The notes beneath the pieces were generated by a model. That model did not search any database. It was not told the origin of the DNA and saw only the letters and a list, made by a program, of their open reading frames with translations. 64,000 nucleotides of DNA from Sthenelais limicola. Lineage: Eukaryota; Annelida; Polychaeta; Phyllodocida; Sigalionidae. This document shows positions 11,530 to 23,289 of the stretch, piece after piece (position 1 is the first letter of the stretch; each line of letters opens with the position of its first letter). Made by a program: the position numbers and the translations under genes. The stretch lies in the NCBI GenBank assembly GCA_942159475.1, contig OW804100.1:8324127-8388126 (forward strand), written 5' to 3'.

Positions 11530-14500
11530 ACCAAATAGTTTTCCATTTCAAAGTTGTTCTACATAACTCAAGCTAGCTTCTGGGATTGGTTAGAAAGTTC
11601 CAACCTATAAGTATGAAAACAGATCGATCATAGGGGGGTCTGGGTACTATACCATTCTTCACTTTGGCAAGCACTCCGGTCACGTGTCTCAATAAGCATA
11701 GCAAAGCTATTTCTAGTGAAATAGCGGTAGGTGCCGTTCTTCTAGTCTGACTTGCTGTTATTTTAGTTATTATATAACTGGGTCAGCCTTCAAGGTCAAG
11801 GTTGTAGCAATGCTTGCTCAGCCTTTCAAGCCTTTCGGATCTGTTCCGTTTTACTGTGTAACAAATGTCAAGCTTTACCCTATTTGCAGGTTGTCTATCA
11901 ACTGTTATTCTACACCAGAATGTGTGTGATGCTACCAATTGTTGATATATTGAATATCTCCTGTACTACTCATTCATGTACTATGTATATGTTGATCATG
12001 TGTTTGTACACACCTTGTTTATATACGGATTGTATTTGTGGCTATTCCGGAATACTTGTCCGTCATTGTCTTGGTTTGACTGGTTTATTCTGACCTTGTA
12101 CCTTGTGTTGGAAATGCTGAGGGGGAAATAAAGCTACGGAAACAGAGATCGTTGTCCAGTTTTACTTTCCCTTAGTTGAGATGAATATCAAAGCTGGGTT
12201 GTCTAGTAATAGCACAACAGTTATCGCGGGCCGGATAACTAGTGTCACCATATACTGATATTTGCTTGTAAAAAAGCCCCACCCTCGGATTGGTCCGGTG
12301 ACCACTGAGGTTCACTACAGAGATATATTCATTATACATATACCTGCCTCAGAAACCTAATGGCCCACAAGAACATCTGGGATTTTTTTTATTATTTTCG
12401 TTTTTATTCCTGACAATTTCACAATTGTGACACTTTTCATCACGAGAAATAAATATTAACAAATCATATCAATAATTTACAAAAACTGTACATAACTTCG
12501 TTACGGTTCTAACTATTACTCCATTAAATTAACATATATATATACAGTTTCAAAACTGATACTCTCAGATACATAATGTACTCATTTCCCGCCCAGCAAT
12601 GTTTTGGCATCAAACTTAAGTCTCTAACTCTTAAATGTATATATATGGAGTTTGATGTTAGTGAGCCGATGTGTTTGTGTACTCGCATAGGTGCCTGAAC
12701 ATATAGTGCCAGGACACATTACGCCAAGAGTCGGATTTCGTACTTGCAGCAGACTACACGTTGAATGCCGTAGTCTATACACTCATTAAAGGATATTTTC
12801 ATATTCATGTCGCGGAGAGAAAGGAGTACGATAGCTGCAAATTAGGTGTTCTGAACAATACAGAAGTTATTGTAAGTTTCCTTTACAGTGACGTATCCAA
12901 TGGCGTTCAAAATGGTAGGTACTATCCCTTGCCTCGCTGGCTCTTTGCTTTTGCCAAAATTTTCATTCATTTCACTCCATTTATTGAACCGATTCACAGA
13001 AACATTAATGCAGGGACATAATACAACATATTATCACCACTGGCTTCCATGCATTATTATTAATTTAGCTCTGATATTTCGGCTCGATCATTGATTACTG
13101 ACCTCAGTACATAAATGTAATATGATTCCAGGCAGGTTATCGTTAATTGTATTATTAGGATCCGTGTATAACCCATCCTTTCACTGGTTAGCCATTCAGT
13201 CATAATTAATATTTTACTAGAATACTTGATTTTCATTACAGTAAAACCAGAAAAATGTAGATAAATGGTTTTACCGCCAGTGGCAATTCCCAGAACCAAC
13301 AGATAGGTTTGAAACCTAGATTGGAACTCCCGTGTTTGTCTATTTACATAAAATAGTAAAGAAGAGAGCATAAGAGATAATAGTTATTCTTAAGTTGATA
13401 ATCTGACGTCTTTAAATATGACCTCGCACCAAATAAAGTCCCTCAAATGTGTTCGTGATTAATAGCCACTGAGTTCTTCATATAAGTACATTCCAGAAAC
13501 ACTCTATAATCTGCCCTTCCCTGCCAGCACATGTGTGCTCTGCCGGGTGCTATATACCCACAGTCTGAAGATGAAAAGTCACAATGAAAAATGAAATTTG
13601 CTGTAGTGAAATCGATGACTTACCAATTCACGTACTTTTCTCTATCTTTGAATATTTATACTCAGAACATGCATTTGTATAATACCCTACGAATATGAAT
13701 TTATTTCTTGGCCCACAGCCTGGATGGGAATACAATCAGAAGTCATTAGAGTGCATTATGGTCATAAGTAGAATGCTCGTAATACGGCTGACTAAAAGTG
13801 AAACATACGATACGATTATTCCCTATAATTCGGTCATAAGACTCAGCTGTTGTTCACAGCTTAGTCTGAGCCAAAGTAAGTAATGAAGTCAAGCAAAGTA
13901 AATGTTTTAGCCCTAAATGCCTTCAACACTGTTTGTGTAGGTATTGGAGGAAGCCTCTGGGCTTATGAAGGACCCTAGGGTTATGTACCGATCCAGAGAA
14001 TTGCTCCTTTAGGAAAGCCTTGGGTTATCCCATTGGGTCTTCGGGGAGAGCAGTATGTTGTATTTGAATAATTGATGTCATGATTATTACACAGATTCTA
14101 CCTGTATATATGTAATGTATGTAAAGAACAATCGTTATGCATGATACATCACTCTAGGGACAGGGTGAAACATATGGGAGCTTATTTTGAGGTTTCCTGC
14201 TTACCCCAGTAACATGCACGGCCTATGTTATCTATTTGTACGATGGATGATGGATTATGCTTGCATTATTGGATTGCTCAGGGGATTGAAGTTGAATGTT
14301 GATACAAGTGTATGTTCGACATAGGGCCAAATCAATTAATTTTCCCTGGAAAGTACACAACGTTTTTTCGGAGCGGAAAAGCTGGACCGGTCATAGGAAT
14401 TATACCGGAATAATTCTTGCTAGGCAGTTATGAAATGGTTGTATTTATCACATTATCACTATTGATCATTTCTAATAATTTTGGACAGACAAAATGCAAT

Positions 14501-14850
14501 CCTTAAAACGATAAGAGAATAACAACGAGACTTATTTAGTCATCCCTATTCCGGGAATGAGTTTCTAAATGAGGTATTGGTATCTCAATCTCAAGGGGAG
14601 TCAATCAATTGAACCTTTGTCGGCATAATTGAATTAAATAACTTTGCAGACTGCATCCCGGCAAACATCTGAACAAAAGACTGAGGTGAGTTTAGGTAGG
14701 ATATAACCACATGTAGCCTATGTAACTGACCCCTGGACCGAGCGGATACTCTGTCTAAACTAAACGGTGCTGGGACTAACAATAAGATGTTGACATGAGT
14801 GGCGCCATTCTAACTAATACTGCCTCAAAATAATGGAGAGATGGTGGAGG
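11530..14850. other. Non-coding DNA, no gene recognised
   Basis: Short ORFs only (up to 103 aa), none with a recognisable domain. An AATAAA at about 12126 and AT-rich stretches at 12360-12545 look like old repeat tails, but I cannot assign them. Confidence 0.45.
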
Positions 14851-15601
14851 GTAACTGCTCCAGCTTATTTTGCTGGCTTAAGAACAAACAAATAAACCAT
14901 AAGTTGTACACGTTTAAAACAATTAGGAAGAATTTAGACACTAGGACAGCTATTATGCTGAGCAAATACAAAATTATATCATTATTTGGGTACAGTTTGT
15001 CAGTACTATCTTGCCCTGTACTATTAACCAAGGTGACCTTAATAAATTACAGAAACTGCAAAATAGAGTACTAAGCTGTGCAACTGGTTCTGACTCCAAT
15101 TTTGAACATGCACGTGGCAACTAAGACTATGCTAATAAAGGATAGAATACTCTATAATAATATGAAATTGGCGCATGGAAAAGCGTATCATAAAGATAAC
15201 AACTTAGCAAATAGAAATACAAGGCAAAATGCTGCTCCCACCTTGACCACCTTTATCCCTAGAACAGAAAAAGATAGGAAATCTTTAGCATATCAATGTG
15301 CTAGAGATTGGAATAATCTTGATCCATCACTACGAAGGTTGGATGTATCTAAAGAGTTTAGTTCTGCACTTAAACATCAAATCATACGCCGAATGTCATA
15401 TAATGTTGTACCCTAAGATATCCTTATGTATGTATAGTACTGAATTCTATGGAATAAGATGTAAATCTTGGTTCGTCCCTTTTGATTTACTGTACATTGA
15501 TACCATTCACTCACCCACCATCTGTAGACTAAATATTTGATTGTACATACCTACTGAATAAAAATCTTGCCCCCCCCCCCCCCCCCCCAAAAAAAAAAAA
15601 A
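14850..15601 (+). pseudogene. LINE relic: 3' end of a CR1/L2/Jockey-type reverse transcriptase ORF, with tail
   Basis: The translated pieces match the C-terminal part of LINE pol. KLYTFKTIRKNLDTRTAIML (about 14900-14960) is the usual thumb-region motif. LNKLQKLQNRVLS (about 15030-15075), in another frame, is the LQxLQNRxLR motif. SLAYQCARDWNNLDPSLR (about 15285-15340) is the end motif (S..Y..A..WN.LP..). At least two frame changes separate them. After the stop at 15414-15416, an AATAAA precedes a run of about 19 C and 13 A at about 15571-15601. The rest of the element is missing, as in 5'-truncated insertions. Confidence 0.75.
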
Positions 15602-15939
15602 TATATTCTTTCGTATTTTGTAAGTATACCAGGTTTTTTTTTACGCTACACTGGTTTTCAATAAGAAATATATTTCCTGATTTTATAGCATGTCATACAT
15701 ATTTGCCAACCAACGTGTTTTCCAAATACCTCAGGGAGTTCACAGTTATTATATGGATTGAGTTAAATATTTTTGATAATTCAGATACTGATGCAGGTGG
15801 AAATTCAAGGAACATGAACAAAATAGGAGTAACATCATGGTACAAGTTCAGCTGAATAACCTTTTTCTGAATCCAATTAATGACCCCCTGTTCTTATTAT
15901 TTGTGCAAGTAACACAGAGAGATTTTAAAGGAAAATTCA

Positions 15940-16140
15940 ATCTGATATGGTGATAAATGGCGAAAATACCCGATTTTCCCATGGACTCCTATAGTGAACA
16001 GTTGCAAATGTCGGTGGTCCCTGAAATAAAAACTAATTCAATGACATTATTTTTATTCGCTTTTTGACTTTCCCAACCATGTTCTTTATGAAGACAACAT
16101 TTAAGAAAATTTCCATGATTCCTCTTTTTTCATTGAACGC
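15940..16140 (+). repeat. Copy of the right arm of the 5569-6275 inverted-repeat element
   Basis: Shared in order with 6110-6275: GATTTTCCCATGGACT.CTAT, GGTGGTCCCT, ATTCGCTTTTTGACTTTCCC and CCATGTTCTTTATGAAGA. Identity is moderate. No matching left arm is visible, so this is a partial or single-ended copy. Confidence 0.5.
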
Positions 16141-16439
16141 TGTTATTTACCTTTAAAGCTACATTCTCAGCTCTTACAACAAATTCTAACCTAATTTACT
16201 AATAAGACCGAATTCATCAATATTCTGCTGTTGTTATATTGTTATACAAGAATTTGACAGTAAATCCGCCAAGAGAAAACTGCCTCCAGAATCCCTGTGA
16301 CTGTGGTGTTGAGAATCCCATAAGTGGCTGTGTATTGGACAGAGCACTATACAATGGATTATTTATTGGTTTACATCAAATTGAAGAACTTAATCTCACT
16401 GTGCGTGTCACATTACAGTTGAATACGACATGATGCCCC

Positions 16440-17770
16440 GGGACCCCATTCGTAATGCGGGAGGTAGGGGCTTAAGTTAAGTGTTTCTAACTCGTTAGAT
16501 AATCTTGAAAAGTGTGCCTACGATTATTTTACAAAGTAATGAATTTAGTTACAAACAACTTACGACGAGTTTTCAAGCTTGCAAAAGGTTACGAATTATA
16601 CAAAATATGATATCATCACATATTTTAGATCGTCGGTGTAGTTTGCTTTATTCAATATTACCGCGAATCACAAGCAAACTCAGATTTTTGCTTCACAACA
16701 TGCAACCATGATTGCATGCATGTATCAGTCCATACTCTCACTATATGACTTGCCACTCGTCTACAATTAGTAGACGCTTCTGGAAAAGGATTGCCGTAGT
16801 TATGAAAAAACATTGGGGAGAGTATTAGCTAATCGTAACCTTTAAATTGATATATTCCTTTAAATTGATTGGCATAATCATAAAATGAAAGCATATAAAA
16901 AGTCTTGATTGTAAATAAACGTTACTAACGGTGGAAACAAGTATATATATATGTGAATATATGAATACCAAGATCGCTCTTTCATATTTTATGATATAAG
17001 AAAATTGAGACACAAGCGATGAAATAAAGCAGGTACGGGTGTTTATATATGCATGTTTTCCCAAACAACATCAACAACAGCAATAGGTCATACTTTATGG
17101 CATGAACCTCTTTGGAAAGAAACCAGTTTTTCTCTTTTTGTACTTTTATCCCTCGTCCCACATTTCATACTTAATCTCATTCAGAAGTAAAATGTTTTCA
17201 CTTTTAACAACTTATGAACCAAACATTTGGTTCGACCCTCTAAAACTCAATTACAGCCTTTGTTTAGCCAGACATCGTAATTCCACTATATCTATTGAAC
17301 GAGCATTACATAATCATTGACCTTAATTTGCACGTGTTATATGGAAAGGAAGTCGCATGAAGGGATTGTGACAAGGAGCCGCATTCACAAATGTTTTCCT
17401 GACTACTCGACCCAAACTGTATGCTTGCGTAGCCTACTAATGAGTTCAAGGCTTAAAGCAAATCTACTAATGGACTACAGATTAAGACTGTCATATATTT
17501 ACCATCAGTTCTTTCTATTCTGTTTCCATTACTGACACATCACCTTCCTATTGAAAGTATATAGAGATGTGACAAATGTATAACCTGTTGTATTGCAATA
17601 TGTGTATCAATATTTGATCACGTTCAAAGATATGATAAAGCCCCGAAAGCCTTAAATACTGACAGATGGACGCTGCACATGCACAATTTCCGCATGGTTA
17701 TAGGAATATCCCTCACATGGGGGTGGGGGGAGGTGGTGGAGAGAGATAGGGGAGGAGCAAGAACACGAGG
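16440..17770. other. Non-coding DNA, no gene recognised
   Basis: AT-rich, with only short unmatched ORFs. The 64-aa Cys-containing ORF just before it (16239-16433) is also unassigned. Confidence 0.4.
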
Positions 17771-17777
17771 AAGCACG

Positions 17778-17905
17778 TTTATGTTTATGTTTATGTTTTT
17801 ATTGGTTGCATTTTATCGTACAGACAATTTTCTCAGCATTCCAAAAGAATTAACAAAACAGATCTTCTTAGGTTTCACAAATAGATTGAATTAATTAACA
17901 TATTT
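17778..17905 (-). repeat. LINE or SINE 3' tail with (ACATAA)n repeat
   Basis: On the minus strand, AACCAATAAAAACATAAAC is followed by more ACATAA units. A poly(A)-signal-like AATAAA followed by a short microsatellite is typical of the 3' ends of CR1/L2-like elements, as at 18224. Confidence 0.4.
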
Positions 17906-17951
17906 CTATCATTGATATAGTAATAATAACAATAGAGACAATAGATAGAAC

Positions 17952-18093
17952 TAACTGTAGTTCTGTCTGTGCGATCGTTCTTCTCCAAGTTGAAGGCAGG
18001 AGGAATCCCGAGGTGTGTAGCACAGCATAGCACTGAAGGATTCCTACGCCAGAAACAAGGTGAAGAACGATCACACAGACAGAACTAAGGTTA
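17952..18093. repeat. Long perfect-type hairpin, 142 bp
   Basis: Arms 17952-17983 and 18062-18093 match at 29 of 32 positions as reverse complements (AGTTCTGTCTGTG.GATCG). An inner stem AGGAATCC (18001-18008) / GGATTCCT (18038-18045) is perfect. It lies between two LINE 3' tails. It could be a fold-back element or a transcribed hairpin RNA. Confidence 0.75.
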
Positions 18094-18223
18094 GTTCAAG
18101 ATTTATTTGACCTCCTAGGGGTTTGATAATTTTCAAAATTATAGTATGTATTTCAAACTTATAGTATATGAATTAACAGGTCCAGAGGTATGTGGCATCA
18201 GAGTATCGTCACTATTTGATGGG

Positions 18224-21095
18224 AATGTATGTATGTATGTATTATTTTTATTTCCGTTATTACATATACAATTTCCTCGGAAAAAGGAATAAAGTCATAT
18301 AAATTCTTATAGACACAACTATCTGGACATTCCAGGTCTTCCAAGTCTTCCTACAAGTGGAAGGAGGATGATATTCACTGTTCATTTAGCATTTTCGAAG
18401 ATAAGATGACAATATATTTAAGAACAATACGTGTACACAATATAGCCTATATGGGAACTGCTTTGAATACAGTTCAAGTAGAAATGACAATATTAGCCCT
18501 GTTCCAACATTAAACTTAATATTAACATACATAATATTTTCATTGTATTATTCAATGACAACTACTTATCATGCCTATGAGAGAGAAATACTCTCTCTTT
18601 ATTTTACTTCAATAGGAGCTGAACTTAGGTTTATTATTACACTACTAGATTATACATTATTATTATTACATATGTATATTTAAGTGCATTATAGTAAAAC
18701 CATAAGTTGCAATATGGTATAGTGAAGTCACATATCACTATTGAGTGATTACTTATACTCCAACTCACATGAGTGGGGTTTCATCGCTTCTGTGTTTGTA
18801 TTTCAACCATAACTCTTATTACTAACATTGTTATAATTGATATAATTATAATTATAATATTCTTTTAGGATATGTTGTTGAAAATAAAAGTTTTGAATTC
18901 TTTTATACATTGATACGATTTACCTTTTAAAGGTAATTCATTCCAGAGTTTTGGAATCTGGTAAATCAGCGATTTTTTTACCCGTTCTGCATGAGGTTGG
19001 GGTAATAACAATACTTTCCCATTTTTATGAGACCTTAGGTTTAAATTCTTCTTATCTACAAAAGCATCCTGGTTACTTAATTCAAATGCCATATGAAGCA
19101 CATGGTGCTTCCTTCTTGTGGCCAACATCTCTAAATTAAATTCATCATGTTTATTGTCAACATTTTCTCGTTTATCCAGGCAGAAAGCAACTCTTATGAA
19201 TGAGTTTTGTATTGTTTGTAGCTTATTAATTAATGCTATTGGTGCGACATTGTAAATGCAATCACCAAAGTCTATTATAGGCCTTACTGCTACTTTATAG
19301 AGTGTCATAATATTCATTGAAGAGAGGGATTTCTGAATTTTCTTTATAGCCTTTAACCTATTTGATGCTTGACATATTCTTTGGTTTAAATGTTCTTTAA
19401 ACGTTAGATTATTGTCAATAGTCAGACCCAGGTAGGTGTATGAGTTTGTATAATTCATATTCTCTTTTCCAAGGGTGAAGGTATGTTTAGTATTTAGATC
19501 TTCATTCTTCGGTGGAAGTATTTCTAAGATATTACTTTTTTCTATGTTAATAGAAATTTTATTCTCCCTACACCATAGACTGACATTATCTAGGTCTTTT
19601 TGCAAATCTTCATTTACTTTTTGCCTGGAGGTATGAGAAGTATAAAGGACAGTATCATCTGCGAAATGCTGAATGTTAACACTAGAAATAACAGACGATA
19701 AATCATTAATATACAGGAGGAACATTAAAGGTCCCAGACCAGTTCCTTGAGGAACACCTCTAGTCACCCTTCTCAAACCAGAAGTAAAATTATTTATGTT
19801 AACTGCTTGGAATCTATTTTTGAGATAATTCTCAAACCATAATATGGTGTCATTACTTAAGTGAAATGAAGCCAATTTATGTAATAAGATCTCGTGGTCC
19901 ACCGTATCAAATGCTTTCCTGAAATCCAGGAAAGCATGGGCAGTCTTCTCTTTATTATTAATGCTATTATAAATTTGATGAAAAAGTCTGTGGTGAGCTT
20001 GATTTATTGAGTATTCAGCTCTGAAACCATATTGGTATTTATATAATAATTTTTTCGATTCTATGAAATTGTATAATTGGTAATGGATTGCCTTTTCTAG
20101 AATTTTCGCAGGTAGTTTTATTAAGCTTATTGGTTGATAGTTCGACGGGTTATTTTTGGAGCCTTTTTTATAAAGAGGGATCATCGTAGCAGTTTTAAAA
20201 TCATTGGGTATTTCCTTCTGGTTTAAGGTAAGATTACATAAATAAGTGAATTGTTCCGCCAGCTCAAATAAACATGGTTTGAGAACTCTGGTCGGAAGAA
20301 AAGGTATTCCAGATGCTTTACTAGTTTTCGATTTTCGTATATAATCAGAGATTTCCTGGGTGCTAAATTCCTCGAAGGAGAAGAGCTCATCACCATTTAT
20401 GAGATTAGACTCTTTAAGAAGGTCCTTTTCATTATCATCTAAGGGTGCAATATTACTAGCTAATTTGTCACCTATTTCAGAGAAAAATTTGTTTTGCATT
20501 TCTGCTGCTTCCCTACCAGTTTTTAGTGAATTATCATCGCCTATAAGGCTGATAATTTGTTTTGTTTTCACTTTGTCTGGGGTTAGAAAAGGTTTTATAG
20601 TGTCCCAGAAATGTTTACTATCACCAGGGTTTTTGGTTAGTTCTTCTCTAAGATGATTCACCTTTAAAGTTTGAATTTTTGAATTCATTTGATTTCTTAT
20701 TTTCTTAGCTTGATTCCAATCTTCAATTTTGTTAGACTGTCTAGCTAGTTTAAATGCTTTGTCTCTCTCCTTCGATGAATTCACCAACTCTTTAGTATAC
20801 CAGTGAGGCCTTTTTAAACCTCTTTTTGGACACATTCTATCCAAAAAATGGGTTATTTTGTTTTGCATAAAATCCCAGCAGAAATTAACATCTCTTGATT
20901 CATAATATCGAGACCAGTCTTCATTTCTCAATATCTCCTTGAGTATTTTTGTATCCAAGGATGCCCAGTTCCTGGCAGTGAAAGAAGAATAAGTATACTT
21001 ATTCCTATCCTTCTTTTTGACAACAAATACAGGGAAATGATCGCTCGTATTATTATTGATCGTACCAGCATGGGCTAATGAGGGGAAGTTTTGGG
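18224..21095 (-). mobile_element. 5'-truncated CR1/L2-like LINE with an intact reverse transcriptase ORF
   Basis: The ORF at 18865-20958 (697 aa from its first Met) is open further upstream to about 21095. There it holds SDHFPV, the last motif of the apurinic-type endonuclease, so the 5' break lies inside that domain. The RT carries AFLDFRKAFDTVDHEILL, GVPQGTGLGPLMFLLYIND and the FADD catalytic box (HFADDTVLY), and ends with the LWNELP block. No stop or frameshift interrupts it. A 3' UTR of about 0.6 kb leads on the minus strand to AACGGAAATAAA and an (ACAT)n tail at 18224-18243, as in the CR1/L2/Rex group. Its open frame suggests a fairly recent insertion. Confidence 0.9.
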
Positions 21096-21714
21096 CTATT
21101 TACTTTCATAAATATGGATTCTTTTTGTAGATTGACACTTTCAACACCCTACCTGCTTCTGTCTCCCTCGCATTAAAATGATTTCGTTTTAGCCTTAAAA
21201 AATCTATGTGCAAACCATCGCCGATATATGGCAATGCTATTGCACATTAATGGGGTAACGTTTGCCGAGTAACGCTTGCAAGCTGCATTCCCTTTGGCTG
21301 AGCGCTATGGCCTGAGGCTGGCCGAAGGTTGATGTAATGCGTTATGTGATTGGTCCATTTCCTATTTCCATAAAGACCCAAATGTTCCCGAGGGTGCCTT
21401 GTTTGCTCGCCATGTGTTCATACACATGAAAGGTCAATCAAAGCTGTGGGAAATAGGGATCAGGAAATCGGTTATTACTCAGTTTTTGTACGAGCAAGAC
21501 CCTATTGTAGTTGAGGTATTCCCACGGTAAGGTTTTACCCTAGGCCTGGAGACATTGTTTCTGGTGATTAGAGGTCAGAAAGTGGCATTTTCACATGATC
21601 GAGGGTGGTCGAGTTTATAATGGTAGTTTCGATCAGAAAGGGGGCGTGGCTCTCATTTTACGTGTTATCCCTTGATATATTCTATGCCACTAATTATGCC
21701 TCATCGTCCAGAGA

Positions 21715-22185
21715 GGTACCGCAGCAAGACATTTATTTGTTGGAAGTAAATTGGTTATATTTCACCAGATCTGAAAGCCTTTAGATTGTTTTTATATTTA
21801 AAAATAAGGGATCGAAAAAAAAAAATAAAAAAAAATAAGGGATCGTCGCAAAAACAGCCTTCCCAAACCAGCCAGGAGTTTCCTGGCTATTAAACTCTTT
21901 CTATACAGCCCACAAGTTGTCAGGCGTTTTGCCCTGCGACTCTGCGAGGTCTGCAGTTGACTTTATGGCTCTGCCATAAGACACCTGCAGACATTTAGAT
22001 TTTAGCAGAAGAATCTATATTTTGTTAGGTTTTTAATGTAATAATCGTGGAGTTTCTACCTTGAATATGACGGCAACAGTTTGTAGCCTAGGAAGATGGG
22101 GTTTTCCCACTATGACATCATTGCTGTAGATCATGTGACAGCTCTTGGCTGTTCCGTTTTGCGTTTGGCTGTTCTATCAAGTTTG
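21715..22185 (+). repeat. Dispersed structured repeat R1, copy 2
   Basis: Second copy of the 10995-11480 repeat in the same orientation, with an A-rich insertion near 21810-21835. Its hairpins are AGCCAGGA-GTT-TCCTGGCT (perfect, about 21871-21889) and GTCTGCAG / CTGCAGAC (21949-21992) with inner TTATGGC / GCCATAA. The pairs differ from copy 1 but remain complementary. Confidence 0.7.
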
Positions 22186-23150
22186 CATATGCGTGTCCTT
22201 GGGCTAAAACCGCAATTTCTCGCCATAGGTTTTGTATTGGAATTTACTGATAAGCCTTTGTAAGCCATAGATGCATTATTTCTTCAAACGAAACATTGAG
22301 GAAACTTAATATAGTTGCCATTTCTGGGTAAGAATGTAGAATATCGGTATGTTTACTATGAAAACAGGTTGATCTGTACACAATCTGTATAGATATTGGG
22401 TCATAACTGTAAAGGCCCGGGACAACAGATCGGATGGAAATAGGTTGGCTGTGCCTTTGAAAAAGGTGGTTTTGTCGCTCCTCATCAATATCGAAGATGG
22501 AAGGTGTTGAATCACTCATTTATTTCTAAATAAAGTAGACCCCCGTTCTGGCTGCCCAGCCAACTGACAAATAGATCGGCGTGCGTAGCCTATAAGTGTC
22601 AATGCAGGGTCAGCAGTAAAATATCAATCAAATCAAATAATAGACTAAAATCCTTTCATGTCGGCAATGTGTAGGTTCCCAATACGATTATATCATGAAA
22701 AAAATTGTTATATTTTGGTTATTTTGACTTATTGTCTTGAATAATCCATTGACTGTCTCTGATCGTTGCTGACAGACACTAACACTTGTCTTGACTTGAG
22801 TTGGAGAAAAACAGTGTCACCCGCAAGTTTAAATACAAAAAGTACAGGAATTTGAATATCAAACTGAACGACATTTATCTTATTAAGTATTTTAAATTGT
22901 ATTCATGTTTTAATGATCGTAATTAACCGAAAATTAAGCGAAATAACGATTCAAAATAGAACTACATTCTGCAGGGCTTGTCACAACCCGGCAGATGAAG
23001 CGCGCATTGATATGTACTGATAGCAAAGACCCGGAACTATAAACATGGTCAGGTGGGAGGGTCAGCGTAAGTGGACGTTTTGCCATCGATTTTCATCGAA
23101 TTACAACCATTTTCTAGCTAAAATGTCGGAAAATGGAGGTATAATAAATA
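22186..23150. other. Non-coding DNA, no gene recognised
   Basis: Short minus-strand ORFs near 22244-22519 show no domain. Nothing else was recognised. Confidence 0.4.
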
Positions 23151-23277
23151 CAAAATTGACTTGTGGGCGTGTGGGAGGTGGTTATCTCCCTTGGGCTACG
23201 CAAATCGTCGGGGTGCTACGCACCCCTTACGATATTGCTATGCCCGCGGGAGATAACAGGCCTACAAGTCAATTTTG
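23151..23277. repeat. 127-bp compound hairpin (fold-back element)
   Basis: Outer arms CAAAATTGACTTGTGGGC (23151-23168) and GCCTACAAGTCAATTTTG (23260-23277) pair at 17 of 18 positions. A middle stem GTTATCTCCC / GGGAGATAAC and an apical stem GGGGTGC-TAC-GCACCCC (about 23210-23226) nest inside it. No coding sequence is present. Confidence 0.85.
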
Positions 23278-23289
23278 TCTATATATTTC

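Noticed and set aside
16239..16433. Cys-containing 64-aa ORF (CLQNPCDCGVENP) as a possible exon
   Set aside because: No family match, no clear partner exons and uncertain splice borders.
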